Shown: positions 47,750-56,761 of the stretch, piece after piece
How the letters are laid out: each line of letters begins with the position of its first letter
Position numbering within the stretch: position 1 is the stretch's first letter
Source: Myxococcales bacterium
GTDB lineage: Bacteria; Myxococcota_A; Bradymonadia; UBA7976; UBA1532
Assembly (NCBI GenBank): GCA_020633435.1
Contig: JACKDP010000001.1
Location: forward strand, 434,001-498,000
Direction: 5' to 3'
DNA length: 64,000 nucleotides
The notes under the pieces: model-generated
Told to the model about the DNA's origin: nothing
Seen by the model: the letters and a program-made list of their open reading frames with translations, nothing else
The model's database searches: none
Translations under genes and position numbers: made by a program

Positions 47750-48433
47750 TCAGCGCAGGTCCGCGCCCTCGGCGATCCGCCCCTCGAAGGACGGATCGAG
47801 GCCCACCCGCACGAGGCCCTGGGCCAGCGTCTCGTTGTCGTTGGAGCCGTAGCGCTCGGCCAGCTTCCGCCCCCCGAAGACGCGGGCCACCGCCAGCAGG
47901 CCATCGGCCACCGAGGCGCCGACGCGCTCCCCCGGCCGGGCCTCGTCGCGGTCGCCGAGGATGAAGGACGGCCGCGCGAACGTCCACGGCAGGCCGCTCT
48001 GGCGCAGGTGGGCCTCGACGCGGGCGCGGGCGCCCAGGTAGCCGGCCGTCTGGCCGTCCTTGACCCCCTGGGAGCTCAGGTACACGAAGCGCGGGCGGGC
48101 GCCCGCCGCCACCGCGGCGTCGGCGAGCAGCACCGTCAGCCCGTAGTCGACCGTCTCGTAGCTGGCCTCCTCGGCCTGCATCCGCTTGCGGGTGGTGCCG
48201 AGCAGGCCGAAGACCAGCGTGGGCGGGTGGGCCCGGAACGTCGCCGTCATCGCCGCCAGCGTCCAGGGCGTCGCGTCCACCTCGGCGCCCAGGGCCCCGA
48301 AGCGGGCCTGCCAGTCCGCCAGGCGGCTGGAGTCGGGGCGGACGTGGGCGCGCGTCTCGACGCCCCGCTGCCGCAGCGCGGCGACGACGGCGCGGCCCGT
48401 GAGGCCGGTGGCCCCGGCGACAAACGCGGTCAT
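47750..48433 (-). CDS. NAD(P)-binding atypical SDR (NAD(P)H-binding/NmrA-like)
   Basis: A 227-residue Rossmann-fold protein with the N-terminal nucleotide motif VAGATGLTGRAVVAALRQRG and the SDR-type segments PRFVYLSSQGVKDGQTAGYL and GLPWTFARPSFILGDR. It belongs with atypical SDRs that act as reductases or as redox-sensing binding proteins. GGGAG lies before ATG 48433. It is convergent with the preceding gene and divergent from the YhhN gene over 62 bases. Confidence 0.88.
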   Translation of the reverse strand: MTAFVAGATGLTGRAVVAALRQRGVETRAHVRPDSSRLADWQARFGALGAEVDATPWTLAAMTATFRAHPPTLVFGLLGTTRKRMQAEEASYETVDYGLTVLLADAAVAAGARPRFVYLSSQGVKDGQTAGYLGARARVEAHLRQSGLPWTFARPSFILGDRDEARPGERVGASVADGLLAVARVFGGRKLAERYGSNDNETLAQGLVRVGLDPSFEGRIAEGADLR

Positions 48434-48495
48434 GGGGGTGCTCCCGGGCGGTGGTTCGGGGGTATCCTCCCCCGTCACGGTCCCCAGGGGAAGCC

Positions 48496-49125
48496 ATGCT
48501 GCCCGCCGCCCTCTTCACCGTCGCCCTGCTCGCCGGGACGCTCGTCGGCGAGGCCCGGGACGACCGCCGCATCAAGTGGGTCTGCAAGCCCCTCGCCTCC
48601 GCCGGCTTCCTGGCGGCGGCCTGGCTGAACGGCGCCGCCGCCTCCGCCTACGGGCAGGTCGTGCTGGCCGCGCTCGTGCTCTCGTTCTGGGGCGACGTGC
48701 TGCTCATCCCCCGGAATCGAAAGGCTTTTCTGGCCGGCCTGGTGGCGTTCCTGCTGGGCCATGTCGCCTTCGGCGCCGCCTTCCTGGTGGCCGGCGTGGC
48801 CTGGCCCTGGGCGGCCCTCGGCGTCCCGCTGGCCGTCGCGGCGGCGCTCTTCCACCGCTGGCTGGCGCCGAAGGTGCCCGCGAAGCTCCAGCGGCCGGTC
48901 ATCGCCTACATGGTGGTCATCACGGTGATGGTGGCCCTGGCCGCCGGGGCGTACGGCGCGGGCGCCGCGTGGCTGGTGCCCGTGGGCGCCGTGCTCTTCT
49001 GGCTCTCCGACGTCTCGGTCGCCCTCGACCGCTTCGCCGGCGCGGGCTTCGGCAACCGACTCTGGGGGCTGCCGGCGTACTACGCCGCCCAGCTCCTCTT
49101 CGCGGCGAGCGTGGGAGGCGCCTGA
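48496..49125 (+). CDS. YhhN/TMEM86-family membrane protein (lysoplasmalogenase-like)
   Basis: A 209-residue protein with about eight membrane helices. The YhhN signature is seen in KPLASAGFLAAAW, LVLSFWGDVLLIPRNRKAFL, LAGLVAFLLGHVAFGAAFLV, GAVLFWLSDVSVALDRFAG and PAYYAAQLLFAAS. Characterised homologues hydrolyse vinyl-ether lysoplasmalogens; plasmalogens are known in myxobacteria, which makes the activity plausible. AGGGGAAG precedes ATG 48496. Overlaps the next small gene by one base (TGATG). Confidence 0.9.
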   Translation: MLPAALFTVALLAGTLVGEARDDRRIKWVCKPLASAGFLAAAWLNGAAASAYGQVVLAALVLSFWGDVLLIPRNRKAFLAGLVAFLLGHVAFGAAFLVAGVAWPWAALGVPLAVAAALFHRWLAPKVPAKLQRPVIAYMVVITVMVALAAGAYGAGAAWLVPVGAVLFWLSDVSVALDRFAGAGFGNRLWGLPAYYAAQLLFAASVGGA

Positions 49126-49346
49126 TGGCGGCGGATGGCCTGACGAACCTGTCGACGACCCAGCTCGAGGGCCTGGTGCGGCTGATCTACAAGGGCGATC
49201 TGCCCTGCCCCATCACGCGCTCGACCCTCATGAGCATGGGCCTCAACCACGAGGCCACCGAGGGCGACCTGCTCATCGGGCTGGAGCAGCGGCCGGCGCT
49301 GGCCGTCCTCTCGGCGGTGCTGGCCGAGCGCCGCGCCCGCCGCTGA
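49125..49346 (+). CDS. Small conserved-looking protein of unknown function
   Basis: A 73-residue soluble protein (TNLSTTQLEGLVRLIYKGDL, TLMSMGLNHEATEGDLLIGL) with a compact two- or three-helix pattern. The ATG overlaps the stop of the YhhN-like gene (TGATG), with GGGAGGCG upstream, so it is translationally coupled. I do not recognise it. Confidence 0.7.
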   Translation: MAADGLTNLSTTQLEGLVRLIYKGDLPCPITRSTLMSMGLNHEATEGDLLIGLEQRPALAVLSAVLAERRARR

Positions 49347-49352
49347 CGCCGC

Positions 49353-50066
49353 TCAGGCCTTCGCCGACTTCTTGAAGAAGGCCCGCAGGCCGAGCAGCAT
49401 CACGGCCACCGAGAGGAGCCCGCAGACGGCCCCCCAGAACCAGTACGGCAGCCAGAGCGCGTCCGACATCTGGGCCACGTCGGAGGGCATCGGCCCCTTG
49501 CTCGTCTGGGCCGTGGCGGTGAACAGGTAGTCGCCCCGCGAGAAGACGCTCAGGGCGAGCTGCACGGCGATGAACCCCACCGTCACCTGCCCGATCCACG
49601 GCTTGACCTTGTAGGCCAGCAGGAAGCAGATGGCCGCCAGGGCCGCCACGAAGACCATGCCGAAGGCGCCGCGGACCACCAGGACCTCGGCGACGACGAG
49701 GCCGACGCCCAGGACGATGAGCCCGACCCGGGCGCTCTTCTCGCCCCGGGCGAGCCAGAAGCCGAGGGCGGCGGTGACGGCCGGGCCCACCAGCCCACCG
49801 GCCGACACGAACGCCTTGCCGAGCCGGCCGACGTCCCCGTACCACTGCGCCACCCCGGAGCCGTCCGTCCACATCTGGAACTGGTCGAACGTCCCGCCGA
49901 CCAGGATGGCGGCGATGCCGTGGCCCATCTCATGGGCCAGGGTCGACAGGAGCACGAGCGGGTAGCCGATGGTGTGGCCGTAGGGCACCACATAGAGCAG
50001 CACCGTCACGACGATGCTGAGGACGAGGAACGTCTGGGCGCGCTCGATGGCGATGGGGGACGTCAT
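49353..50066 (-). CDS. M50-type membrane metallopeptidase-like protein
   Basis: A 237-residue multi-pass membrane protein with the zinc motif HEMGH (LSTLAHEMGHGIAAILVGG, about residues 44-48). The following GLVGPAVTAALGFWLARG is typical of the M50B peptidase-like family. The second metal-ligand motif of site-2 proteases (NxxPxPxLDG) is not present, so activity is uncertain. Possible substrate-binding membrane protein or degenerate peptidase. Confidence 0.82.
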   Translation of the reverse strand: MTSPIAIERAQTFLVLSIVVTVLLYVVPYGHTIGYPLVLLSTLAHEMGHGIAAILVGGTFDQFQMWTDGSGVAQWYGDVGRLGKAFVSAGGLVGPAVTAALGFWLARGEKSARVGLIVLGVGLVVAEVLVVRGAFGMVFVAALAAICFLLAYKVKPWIGQVTVGFIAVQLALSVFSRGDYLFTATAQTSKGPMPSDVAQMSDALWLPYWFWGAVCGLLSVAVMLLGLRAFFKKSAKA

Positions 50067-50108
50067 GCCGCCTCCAGGGACCGGGAGGCGTGCAGCATAG
50101 CACGCCCG

Positions 50109-50591
50109 CTAGCCGTTCCAGACGCGCAGCCAGGCGGCGTCGAGGGCGGCGACCTTGCGGGCGGCGTCGGGGGTGATGACCCGCACCTCGCCCCGGGGCG
50201 ACTCGGCCAGGGCGGCGCGGCCCGCGACCAGATCGTCGAAGGCCTGGTCCGACAGCTCGATCAGCGGCACCCGACCATCGCGACTTTCGTAGTAGAAACG
50301 GCGGTTTCCGTTGATGCGCCCGTCGACCTTGCCCCCCTCCACCACGTCGTTGATCTGGTGGACGAGGGCCTTCTGGTCCTGCCGCGCCTGGCGCGCGCGC
50401 TCCCGATCCCGGTCGGCCTCGCGGCGGGCCTGCTGGGCCGTCTCGGCGTCGCGCTGGCGCTGGTCGCGCTCGGCGGCGGCGCCCTCGCGGCCCTGGGTCT
50501 TCTTCTTGACGCGCTGCTCGTGGGCCGTCTGGCGCGCCTGCTTCTCGCTGACGAGGCCGAGCTTGAGCAGCTGATCCTTGAGTGAGCTCAT
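50109..50591 (-). CDS. DUF2058 (YaiL-type) protein
   Basis: A 160-residue protein with the family start SLKDQLLKLGLVSEKQARQ, a long charged coiled-coil (AERDQRQRDAETAQQARREA) and a C-terminal beta domain (RFYYESRDGRVPLIELSDQA). YaiL in E. coli has been described as nucleoprotein- or ribosome-associated; function is not established. It lies downstream of a tRNA-Val terminator. Confidence 0.85.
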   Translation of the reverse strand: MSSLKDQLLKLGLVSEKQARQTAHEQRVKKKTQGREGAAAERDQRQRDAETAQQARREADRDRERARQARQDQKALVHQINDVVEGGKVDGRINGNRRFYYESRDGRVPLIELSDQAFDDLVAGRAALAESPRGEVRVITPDAARKVAALDAAWLRVWNG

Positions 50592-50630
50592 GGGCGCAGG
50601 ATGCCGGCCAGGGCGGGAGATGAAAACGAA

Positions 50631-50660
50631 AAAGCCCCGACCGGGACCGGTCGGGGCTTT
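50631..50660. terminator. Intrinsic terminator after tRNA-Val (bidirectional shape)
   Basis: AAAGCCCCGACCGG and CCGGTCGGGGCTTT form a perfect 14-base stem with a 2-base centre. In the minus direction it follows the tRNA gene by 5 bases and is followed by TTCGTTTTC, giving a good U-tract. In the plus direction it is also symmetrical. Confidence 0.85.
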
Positions 50661-50665
50661 CGGGG

Positions 50666-50737
50666 TGGGCGATACTGGATTTGAACCAGTGACTTCTTCC
50701 GTGTGAAGGAAGCACTCTTCCGCTGAGTTAATCGCCC
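50666..50737 (-). tRNA. tRNA-Val (CAC anticodon)
   Basis: A complete 72-base cloverleaf: acceptor GGGCGAT/ATCGCCC, anticodon arm CTTCC-TTCACAC-GGAAG giving CAC, 5-base variable loop and T-arm ACTGG-TTCAAAT-CCAGT. The 3' CCA is not fully encoded (discriminator A then CCC). It decodes GUG, a major codon in this GC-rich genome. Promoter upstream and terminator downstream are both visible. Confidence 0.95.
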
Positions 50738-50765
50738 GCGGACCCGCCAATGGCGAGCGGAGCGG

Positions 50766-50794
50766 GTTATATCGCCGCCGCGCGGGGGGCGCAA
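50766..50794 (-). promoter_or_regulatory. Promoter of the tRNA-Val gene
   Basis: TTGCGC at 50789-50794 and TATAAC at 50766-50771 (17-base spacer) on the minus strand, about 28 bases before the mature tRNA 5' end. This is the clearest sigma-70-type promoter in the window. Confidence 0.65.
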
Positions 50795-50885
50795 GCGGTT
50801 TCTCGCACCCAGCCCCCCTGCCCCCCGCATTTTTCGGCGCCCGCGCACATGCGCGAGAGGCCGCGAGTGTGGTAGTCACGCGGCC

Positions 50886-51782
50886 ATGCACCACTTGCGC
50901 GCGCTGCGGCCGCACCAGTGGGTGAAGAACGTCTTCGTCTTCGCCGCGCTGATCTTCTCCCGCAGCCTCACCGACCCCGACCTCGTGCTCCGCGCGCTGC
51001 TGGCCTTCGCGGCCTTCAGCCTCGTGGCCAGCGCCATCTACCTGATCAACGACGTCGCCGACTACGCCCGCGACCGCCTGCACCCCAAGAAGCAGAAGCG
51101 GCCCATCGCGGCGGGCAAGGTGAAGCGCGGCACCGCCATCGGCATGGCGGCCGTCCTCATGCCCGCGGGGCTGGCCCTGGCCTTCAGCCTGTCCATCCCC
51201 GCCGGCGTCACCGTCGCCGTCTACGGCGTGATGAACCTGTCCTACTCGCTGCGCCTCAAGCACGTCGTCCTGCTGGACGTCTTCATCATCGCGCTGGGCT
51301 TCTTGCTGCGGGTCACCGTGGGCGCCTTCGCCATCGACGTCGGCATCAGCCCGTGGCTGCTCATCTGCACGTTCTTCATCGCGCTGTTCCTGGCCTTCTG
51401 CAAGCGGCGCCACGAGCTCGAGAGCCTCGGCGAGGACGCCGCCGCCCACCGGGGCATCCTGGCCCGCTACTCCACCCCGTTCATCGACAAGATGATCGGC
51501 GCCCTGGCCTCGATGACGGTGATGAGCTACGCCCTCTACACCATCGATCCCCGCGTCATCGCCCGCCTGGGGACGGACGGCCTGGTGCTGACGGTGCCCC
51601 TCGTGCTGTTCGGCGTCTTCCGCTACCTGTACCTCGTCCACATCGAGCAGAAGGGCGGCTCCCCCACCGAGATCGTCCTGACCGACCGCGGCGTGCAGGC
51701 CGTGGTCGCCCTCTACGGCGCCTGCGCCGTGGGCCTCATCTACTTCAACGTGCAGCTCGGGCTCGTCGGAGCGGGGCCGTGA
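50886..51782 (+). CDS. UbiA-family prenyltransferase, decaprenyl-phosphate phosphoribosyltransferase-like
   Basis: A 298-residue membrane protein with about eight helices. The Mg/prenyl-phosphate motif reads NDVADYARDRLHPKKQKRP, close to the NDxxDxxxDxxHPxKxxRP form of decaprenyl-phosphate phosphoribosyltransferases. The N-terminus LRPHQWVKNVFVFAALIFS also fits that branch rather than quinone UbiA enzymes. It would attach 5-phosphoribosyl to a polyprenyl phosphate on the cytoplasmic face. Its arabinose-epimerase partners are not in the window. The next gene overlaps its stop (GTGA). Confidence 0.88.
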   Translation: MHHLRALRPHQWVKNVFVFAALIFSRSLTDPDLVLRALLAFAAFSLVASAIYLINDVADYARDRLHPKKQKRPIAAGKVKRGTAIGMAAVLMPAGLALAFSLSIPAGVTVAVYGVMNLSYSLRLKHVVLLDVFIIALGFLLRVTVGAFAIDVGISPWLLICTFFIALFLAFCKRRHELESLGEDAAAHRGILARYSTPFIDKMIGALASMTVMSYALYTIDPRVIARLGTDGLVLTVPLVLFGVFRYLYLVHIEQKGGSPTEIVLTDRGVQAVVALYGACAVGLIYFNVQLGLVGAGP

Positions 51783-53158
51783 TCCGGGGGCTGGGCCGGG
51801 CGCTGAGCCGGTTCTCGGCCCGCTATGTGCCCGACCCCTTCGTCATCGCCCTCCTCCTCACCGCCGTCACCTTCGCCCTCGCGTGGGGCCTGACGGGCAC
51901 ACAACCCCTTGATCTGCTTGGACAATGGGGCGGCCGCCTGGCCGGCGACGCCCTCACCTCCGCCGAGGGCGGGGTGTGGCGCCTGCTCGCGTTCGGCATG
52001 CAGATGTGCCTCATCCTGGTGACCGGCTTCGCCCTCGCCGACAGCGGGCCGGTGCGCCGCCTCATCGGCGCCCTGGCGCGGCAGCCGCGCACCCAGGGCC
52101 AGGCCATCACCGTCACCGCCGTCACCGCCATGCTGGCGGCCTGGCTGAACTGGGGGCTCGGCCTCATCGTGGGGGCCCTGCTCGCCCGCGAGGTGGCCCG
52201 CTCGGCCCGGGCCCGCGGGGTGTCGGTGCACTACCCCCTGCTCGGCGCCGCCGGCTACACCGGCCTGATGGTCTGGCACGGCGGGCTGTCGGGCACGGCG
52301 CCGTTCAAGGTGACGCAGGCCAAGGACGTCGCCGAGCTGCTGCCCGGGGCGGGCGTCGACGTCATCCCCCTCACCCAGACCATCCTGAGCCCCCTGAACC
52401 TGACGGTCTCGGCCCTGCTGCTGGTGGCGGTGCCCGTGCTGCTGACGCGCCTGTCGCCGCCCGAGGGCGAGCGCGTGCCCTTCGACCCGGCCGCCGTGCC
52501 GGCCGAGGAGCCGGCGCCCCCCGACGACCGCACCGGCCCGGCCGCCTGGCTCGAGCGCTCGCCGCTGCTCTCGTGGGGCCTGGGCCTCCTCGCCCTGATC
52601 TACCTCGGGCGCTACCTGTCGCGGCTCGGCTTCGACAAGGCCGACGTCAACGCCGTGAACCTGCTCTTCCTGGCGCTGGGCCTGCTGCTGCACCCGAGCC
52701 CCGCCGCCTACGGCCGCGCCATCGCCCGGGCGGCCGGCGGCTGCGCGGGCATCATCCTGCAGTTCCCGCTCTACGCCGGCATCATGGGCCTGATGGTCGC
52801 CTCCGGCCTGGTGGGCGTCTTCGCCGAGGCCTTCGCCGGGGTGGCGAGCGCGGGCTCCCATGGCCCCCTCACCTTCCTGTCGGCCGGCCTCGTCAACCTC
52901 TTCGTCCCCTCGGGCGGCGGGCAGTGGGGCGTGCAGGGCGCCGTGGTGATGCAGAGCGCCCAGGCCCTGGGGGTGGACCCCGGCAAGGCCGTGCTCGCCT
53001 TCGCCTATGGCGACGGGTGGACGAACATGCTCCAGCCGTTCTGGGCGCTGCCCCTGCTCGCCATCACGGGCCTGAAAGCCAGCCAGATCATTGGCTATTC
53101 CGCCGCGCTCATGCTGCTGGTGGCGCCCATCTACCTGGGCGCGCTCGCCCTGTTCTGA
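51779..53158 (+). CDS. Short-chain fatty acid transporter (AtoE-like)
   Basis: A 459-residue membrane protein of the AtoE/TIGR00366 family with some 12 helices: FSARYVPDPFVIALLLTAVT, WLNWGLGLIVGALLAREVAR, GLSGTAPFKV, IILQFPLYAGIMGLM, NLFVPSGGGQWGVQG and DGWTNMLQPFWALPLLAITG. It is predicted to take up acetate- to butyrate-size acids or acetoacetate. GTG 51779 overlaps the prenyltransferase stop. Followed by about 290 bases without a gene. Confidence 0.9.
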   Translation: MIRGLGRALSRFSARYVPDPFVIALLLTAVTFALAWGLTGTQPLDLLGQWGGRLAGDALTSAEGGVWRLLAFGMQMCLILVTGFALADSGPVRRLIGALARQPRTQGQAITVTAVTAMLAAWLNWGLGLIVGALLAREVARSARARGVSVHYPLLGAAGYTGLMVWHGGLSGTAPFKVTQAKDVAELLPGAGVDVIPLTQTILSPLNLTVSALLLVAVPVLLTRLSPPEGERVPFDPAAVPAEEPAPPDDRTGPAAWLERSPLLSWGLGLLALIYLGRYLSRLGFDKADVNAVNLLFLALGLLLHPSPAAYGRAIARAAGGCAGIILQFPLYAGIMGLMVASGLVGVFAEAFAGVASAGSHGPLTFLSAGLVNLFVPSGGGQWGVQGAVVMQSAQALGVDPGKAVLAFAYGDGWTNMLQPFWALPLLAITGLKASQIIGYSAALMLLVAPIYLGALALF

Positions 53159-53445
53159 CGGCGAACGGCCCCCTTGTCGCCCGCGTCCTGACGGGGTACC
53201 TTGAAATGGTGGGGGGATTTTCGATGCCCCCCTTCGAGGGAGCAAGGCGTGGTCCAGGCAGTCGGATTCGACGCTCTTCCCAGCCCCCCTCGCGCTACGT
53301 CCCCCGGCTCCGCCTTCGTCCCCGGGCATGCGCACGGCGCCCGCCCGGTTCTGCCTGCATGGCCGGGATTCCACCCTGTCTGTCCGGGCGCTCGCGCCCT
53401 GAGTACAAGCCAGCCGGTCGCGGACGCGACCGGGAGGAGTGATGC

Positions 53446-53763
53446 ATGAACATCGAGTTCGTCGGCAAGGATCTCTCGCTGTCGGATTCCTTCAAGGACC
53501 TCGTGGAGCGCGGGGTCGAGAAGTACGAGTCGCGCCTGGGGCTGCCCATCTTCGCGCGCGTGACCTGCGCGGAGGAGCCCAGCAACCAGTTCTCCGTGGC
53601 CATCCACTTCACGGCGCAGCACGAGTACAACGCCACGTCGACCGCCGATGACCTCTTCAAGGCCGCCCACGACGCCCTCGGCAAGATCGGCCGCCAGGTC
53701 GCTCGCCACCAGGAGAAGAGCGGCTCGCACCGCGCGGACAGCATCCGCACCGCGGGCCTGTGA
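53446..53763 (+). CDS. hpf: Ribosome hibernation promoting factor (short HPF/RaiA)
   Basis: A 105-residue short-form HPF (MNIEFVGKDLSLSDSFKDLV, then VEKYESRLGLPIFARVTCAE, HFTAQHEYNATSTADDLFKA, ALGKIGRQVARHQEK). HPF binds the 30S decoding site in starvation and helps form inactive ribosomes. The C-terminal dimerisation domain of long HPF is absent. GGGAGGAG precedes the ATG. Stop overlaps the RidA start (GTGA). Upstream spacer 53159-53445 has only a G6/C6 hairpin-like stretch. Confidence 0.92.
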   Translation: MNIEFVGKDLSLSDSFKDLVERGVEKYESRLGLPIFARVTCAEEPSNQFSVAIHFTAQHEYNATSTADDLFKAAHDALGKIGRQVARHQEKSGSHRADSIRTAGL

Positions 53764-54146
53764 GCCGAGCCGCCATCGCCACGGCCGCCGCCCCGGCGGC
53801 CATCGGCCCCTACTCCCAGGCCATCCGCGCAGGTGACACCCTCTGGCTGAGCGGGCAGATCGCCCTCGATCCGGCCACGGGGGCCGTGCGCGGGGCCACC
53901 GCCGCCGAGCAGGCCGAGCAGGTCATGGCGAACCTCGGGGCCGTCCTCGAGGCCGCCGGCGCCGGCTTCGGCCAGCTCGTGCGGTGCACCATCTTCCTCA
54001 AGGATCTGGCGGACTTCGCGGCGGTGAACGCCGTGTACGCCCGCTTCATGCCCGACCCGCCGCCCGCCCGGGCCTGTGTCGAAGTCAGCCGCCTCCCCCG
54101 AGACGTGCTGGTCGAGATCGACGGCATCGCCTGGCTAGAGCAGTGA
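53760..54146 (+). CDS. ridA: RidA-family enamine/imine deaminase
   Basis: A 128-residue RidA/YjgF protein that hydrolyses reactive enamine intermediates from PLP enzymes. The family pattern is clear: APAAIGPYSQAIRAGDTLWL, SGQIALDPATG, VRCTIFLKDLADFAAVNAVY, PARACVEVSRLPRDVLVEID. The catalytic Arg lies in PPPARACVEV. Translationally coupled to hpf by GTGA overlap. Confidence 0.93.
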   Translation: MSRAAIATAAAPAAIGPYSQAIRAGDTLWLSGQIALDPATGAVRGATAAEQAEQVMANLGAVLEAAGAGFGQLVRCTIFLKDLADFAAVNAVYARFMPDPPPARACVEVSRLPRDVLVEIDGIAWLEQ

Positions 54147-54315
54147 ACAAAAATTCGGACCGAGCCGGGCGAAGACCAGGTCGTCGGTGGCCAGGCGCGA
54201 GGAGAAAGCGTGGTGGGGCCACGCTGCCGACGAGCAACGAAGCCAGCGGCGACATGGGCCAGCCAGGCGACGGGAGACTTTTTGATCGATGCTCCAGGCT
54301 GAGCCCGGAGTCCCC

Positions 54316-55110
54316 GTGAGCAGCTTCCGCGACGACCTCCTCGCCGGCCAGGTCGCCCTGGTCACCGGCGGTGGCTCGGGCATCTGCAAGGGCATCGCCC
54401 GCGCGCTGATGGCCCATGGCGCCGACGTCATCATCACGAGCCGCAGCGCCGAGCGGCTGGCCGACGCCGCCGCCGAGCTGGCCACCGAGACGGGCCGCCG
54501 GTGCATCCCGGCCGCGGCCGACGTGCGCGACGCCGCCGCCATCGGCGCCGTGGCCCAGCGCGCCGTCGACGAGCTGGGCCGCCTCGACGTCCTGATCAAC
54601 GGCGCGGCGGGCAACTTCCTCGCGCCCGCGGCCACGCTCTCGTCCAACGCCTTCCGCACGGTCCTGGAGATCGACACGGTGGGCACCTTCAACGCCAGCC
54701 GCGCCGCCTTCGACGCCTGGATGAAGCGCAATGGCGGCACGATCATCAATGTTTCTGCCACGTTGCACTACACCGGCGTGCCGCTGCAGGCCCACGCCGG
54801 GGCGGCGAAGGCGGCCATCGACGCCCTGACGCGGCACCTCGCCTTCGAGTGGGGGCCGTCCGGCATCCGCGTCAACGCCATCGCGCCGGGGCCCATCGGC
54901 GACACCGAGGGCATGAAGCGGCTGCTCCCGCCCGCCATGAGCGAGAAGCTGCGCAAGCGCATCCCGCTGCAGCGCTTCGGCACCGTCGACGAGATCGGCG
55001 AGGCGACGCTCTTCCTCGCCAGCGAGGCCGCCCGCTACGTCACCGGGGCCGTCCTGGTGGTCGACGGCGGCGCCTGGATGATCGGCTCCCCCATGGACAT
55101 GCTGGGCTGA
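54316..55110 (+). CDS. SDR-family 2,4-dienoyl-CoA reductase-like enzyme
   Basis: A 264-residue SDR with cofactor motif VALVTGGGSGICKGIARALM, NGAAGNFLAP and the substrate loop VNAIAPGPIGDTEGMKRL. The usual catalytic Tyr of YxxxK is absent: the segment reads QAHAGAAKAAIDALTRHLAF, with the Lys kept. This is the pattern of peroxisomal-type 2,4-dienoyl-CoA reductases (DECR2), which use Asp/Lys. It would reduce dienoyl-CoAs in unsaturated fatty acid oxidation. GTG 54316 with CGGAG upstream preferred over ATG 54289, which has no ribosome site. Downstream of hpf/ridA after 169 bases without a gene. Confidence 0.88.
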   Translation: MSSFRDDLLAGQVALVTGGGSGICKGIARALMAHGADVIITSRSAERLADAAAELATETGRRCIPAAADVRDAAAIGAVAQRAVDELGRLDVLINGAAGNFLAPAATLSSNAFRTVLEIDTVGTFNASRAAFDAWMKRNGGTIINVSATLHYTGVPLQAHAGAAKAAIDALTRHLAFEWGPSGIRVNAIAPGPIGDTEGMKRLLPPAMSEKLRKRIPLQRFGTVDEIGEATLFLASEAARYVTGAVLVVDGGAWMIGSPMDMLG

Positions 55111-55114
55111 GGCC

Positions 55115-56026
<912 letters not shown>

Positions 56027-56145
56027 CGTCCACCCCTCGCTGTGCGTGCCCGCGGCCATCGCGGTACTCTCTCTTCGGTCAGTCGCGGCGCGTGTCGCGC
56101 AGAAAGTGAAAAAAGTGGCGGCCCTGCGGCCGGGAGCGCGGCACC

Positions 56146-56754
56146 CTGGACATCCATCTCTCTGGATTCATTGATGATTCTGCCGTGAACGGGCCGGGGC
56201 ACCGGATCGTGGTCTGGGTGCAGGGCTGCAGCCTCGCCTGCCCGGGCTGCTTCAACCCCGGCACCCACGCGGCGGCCGGGGGCGAGGCGACGACCACGGC
56301 GGCGCTGGTGGACCGCATCCTGGCGGCGCGGGGGCCGGCGACGGCCGGCGTAACGTTCTCGGGGGGCGAGCCCTTCCAGCAGGCGGAGGCCCTGGCCGAG
56401 GTGGCCGCCGGGCTGGCGGATCGGTGGCCGACGGGCACGCGGATGGCCTTCTCGGGCTATCGCCTGGAGGAGCTGCGGGGGCCGACCGCGCCGCCGGGGA
56501 GCGCGGCGTTGCTGGCCCGGCTGGACTGGCTGGTGGACGGGCGGTTCGAGGCCCAGGCCGGCCCCGGCCAGCGGTGGCGCGGCTCCGCCAACCAGCGGCT
56601 CTGGAGCCTGGGCCGCGCGCTGCCGGTGGCTGAGGCGGGGGGGCCGGGCGAGGCCGAGATCCACCTCACGCCGGACGGGCAGGTGCTGCTGAGCGGCTTC
56701 CCCGACGCGCGCCTGCGCCGCGCCCTCAGCCGGGCGCTCGCCAGCCTGGCGTAG
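56146..56754 (+). CDS. NrdG-like radical SAM activating enzyme
   Basis: Residues include VVWVQGCSLACPGCFNPGTH, with the CxxxCxxC cluster typical of anaerobic ribonucleotide-reductase activases (QGCSxxCPGC form), and VTFSGGEPFQQAEALAEVAA (the GGE motif). Such enzymes generate a glycyl radical on a partner. GTG 56185 would begin at NGPGHRIVVW, but family members have about a dozen residues before NGPG. The upstream frame reads DIHLSGFIDDSAV and opens with CTG 56146, nine bases after GGGAG, so CTG is my preferred start. No NrdD or other glycyl-radical enzyme lies in the window. Confidence 0.85.
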   Translation: MDIHLSGFIDDSAVNGPGHRIVVWVQGCSLACPGCFNPGTHAAAGGEATTTAALVDRILAARGPATAGVTFSGGEPFQQAEALAEVAAGLADRWPTGTRMAFSGYRLEELRGPTAPPGSAALLARLDWLVDGRFEAQAGPGQRWRGSANQRLWSLGRALPVAEAGGPGEAEIHLTPDGQVLLSGFPDARLRRALSRALASLA

Positions 56755-56761
56755 CACGCGC

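Noticed and set aside
48434..48495. GGGGGTATCCTCCCCC as an operator
   Set aside because: The symmetry is only a G5/C5 run, common by chance in this composition.
53159..53445. G6/C6 hairpin after the AtoE gene as a terminator
   Set aside because: The stem lacks a U-tract and has a long loop; not enough to call.
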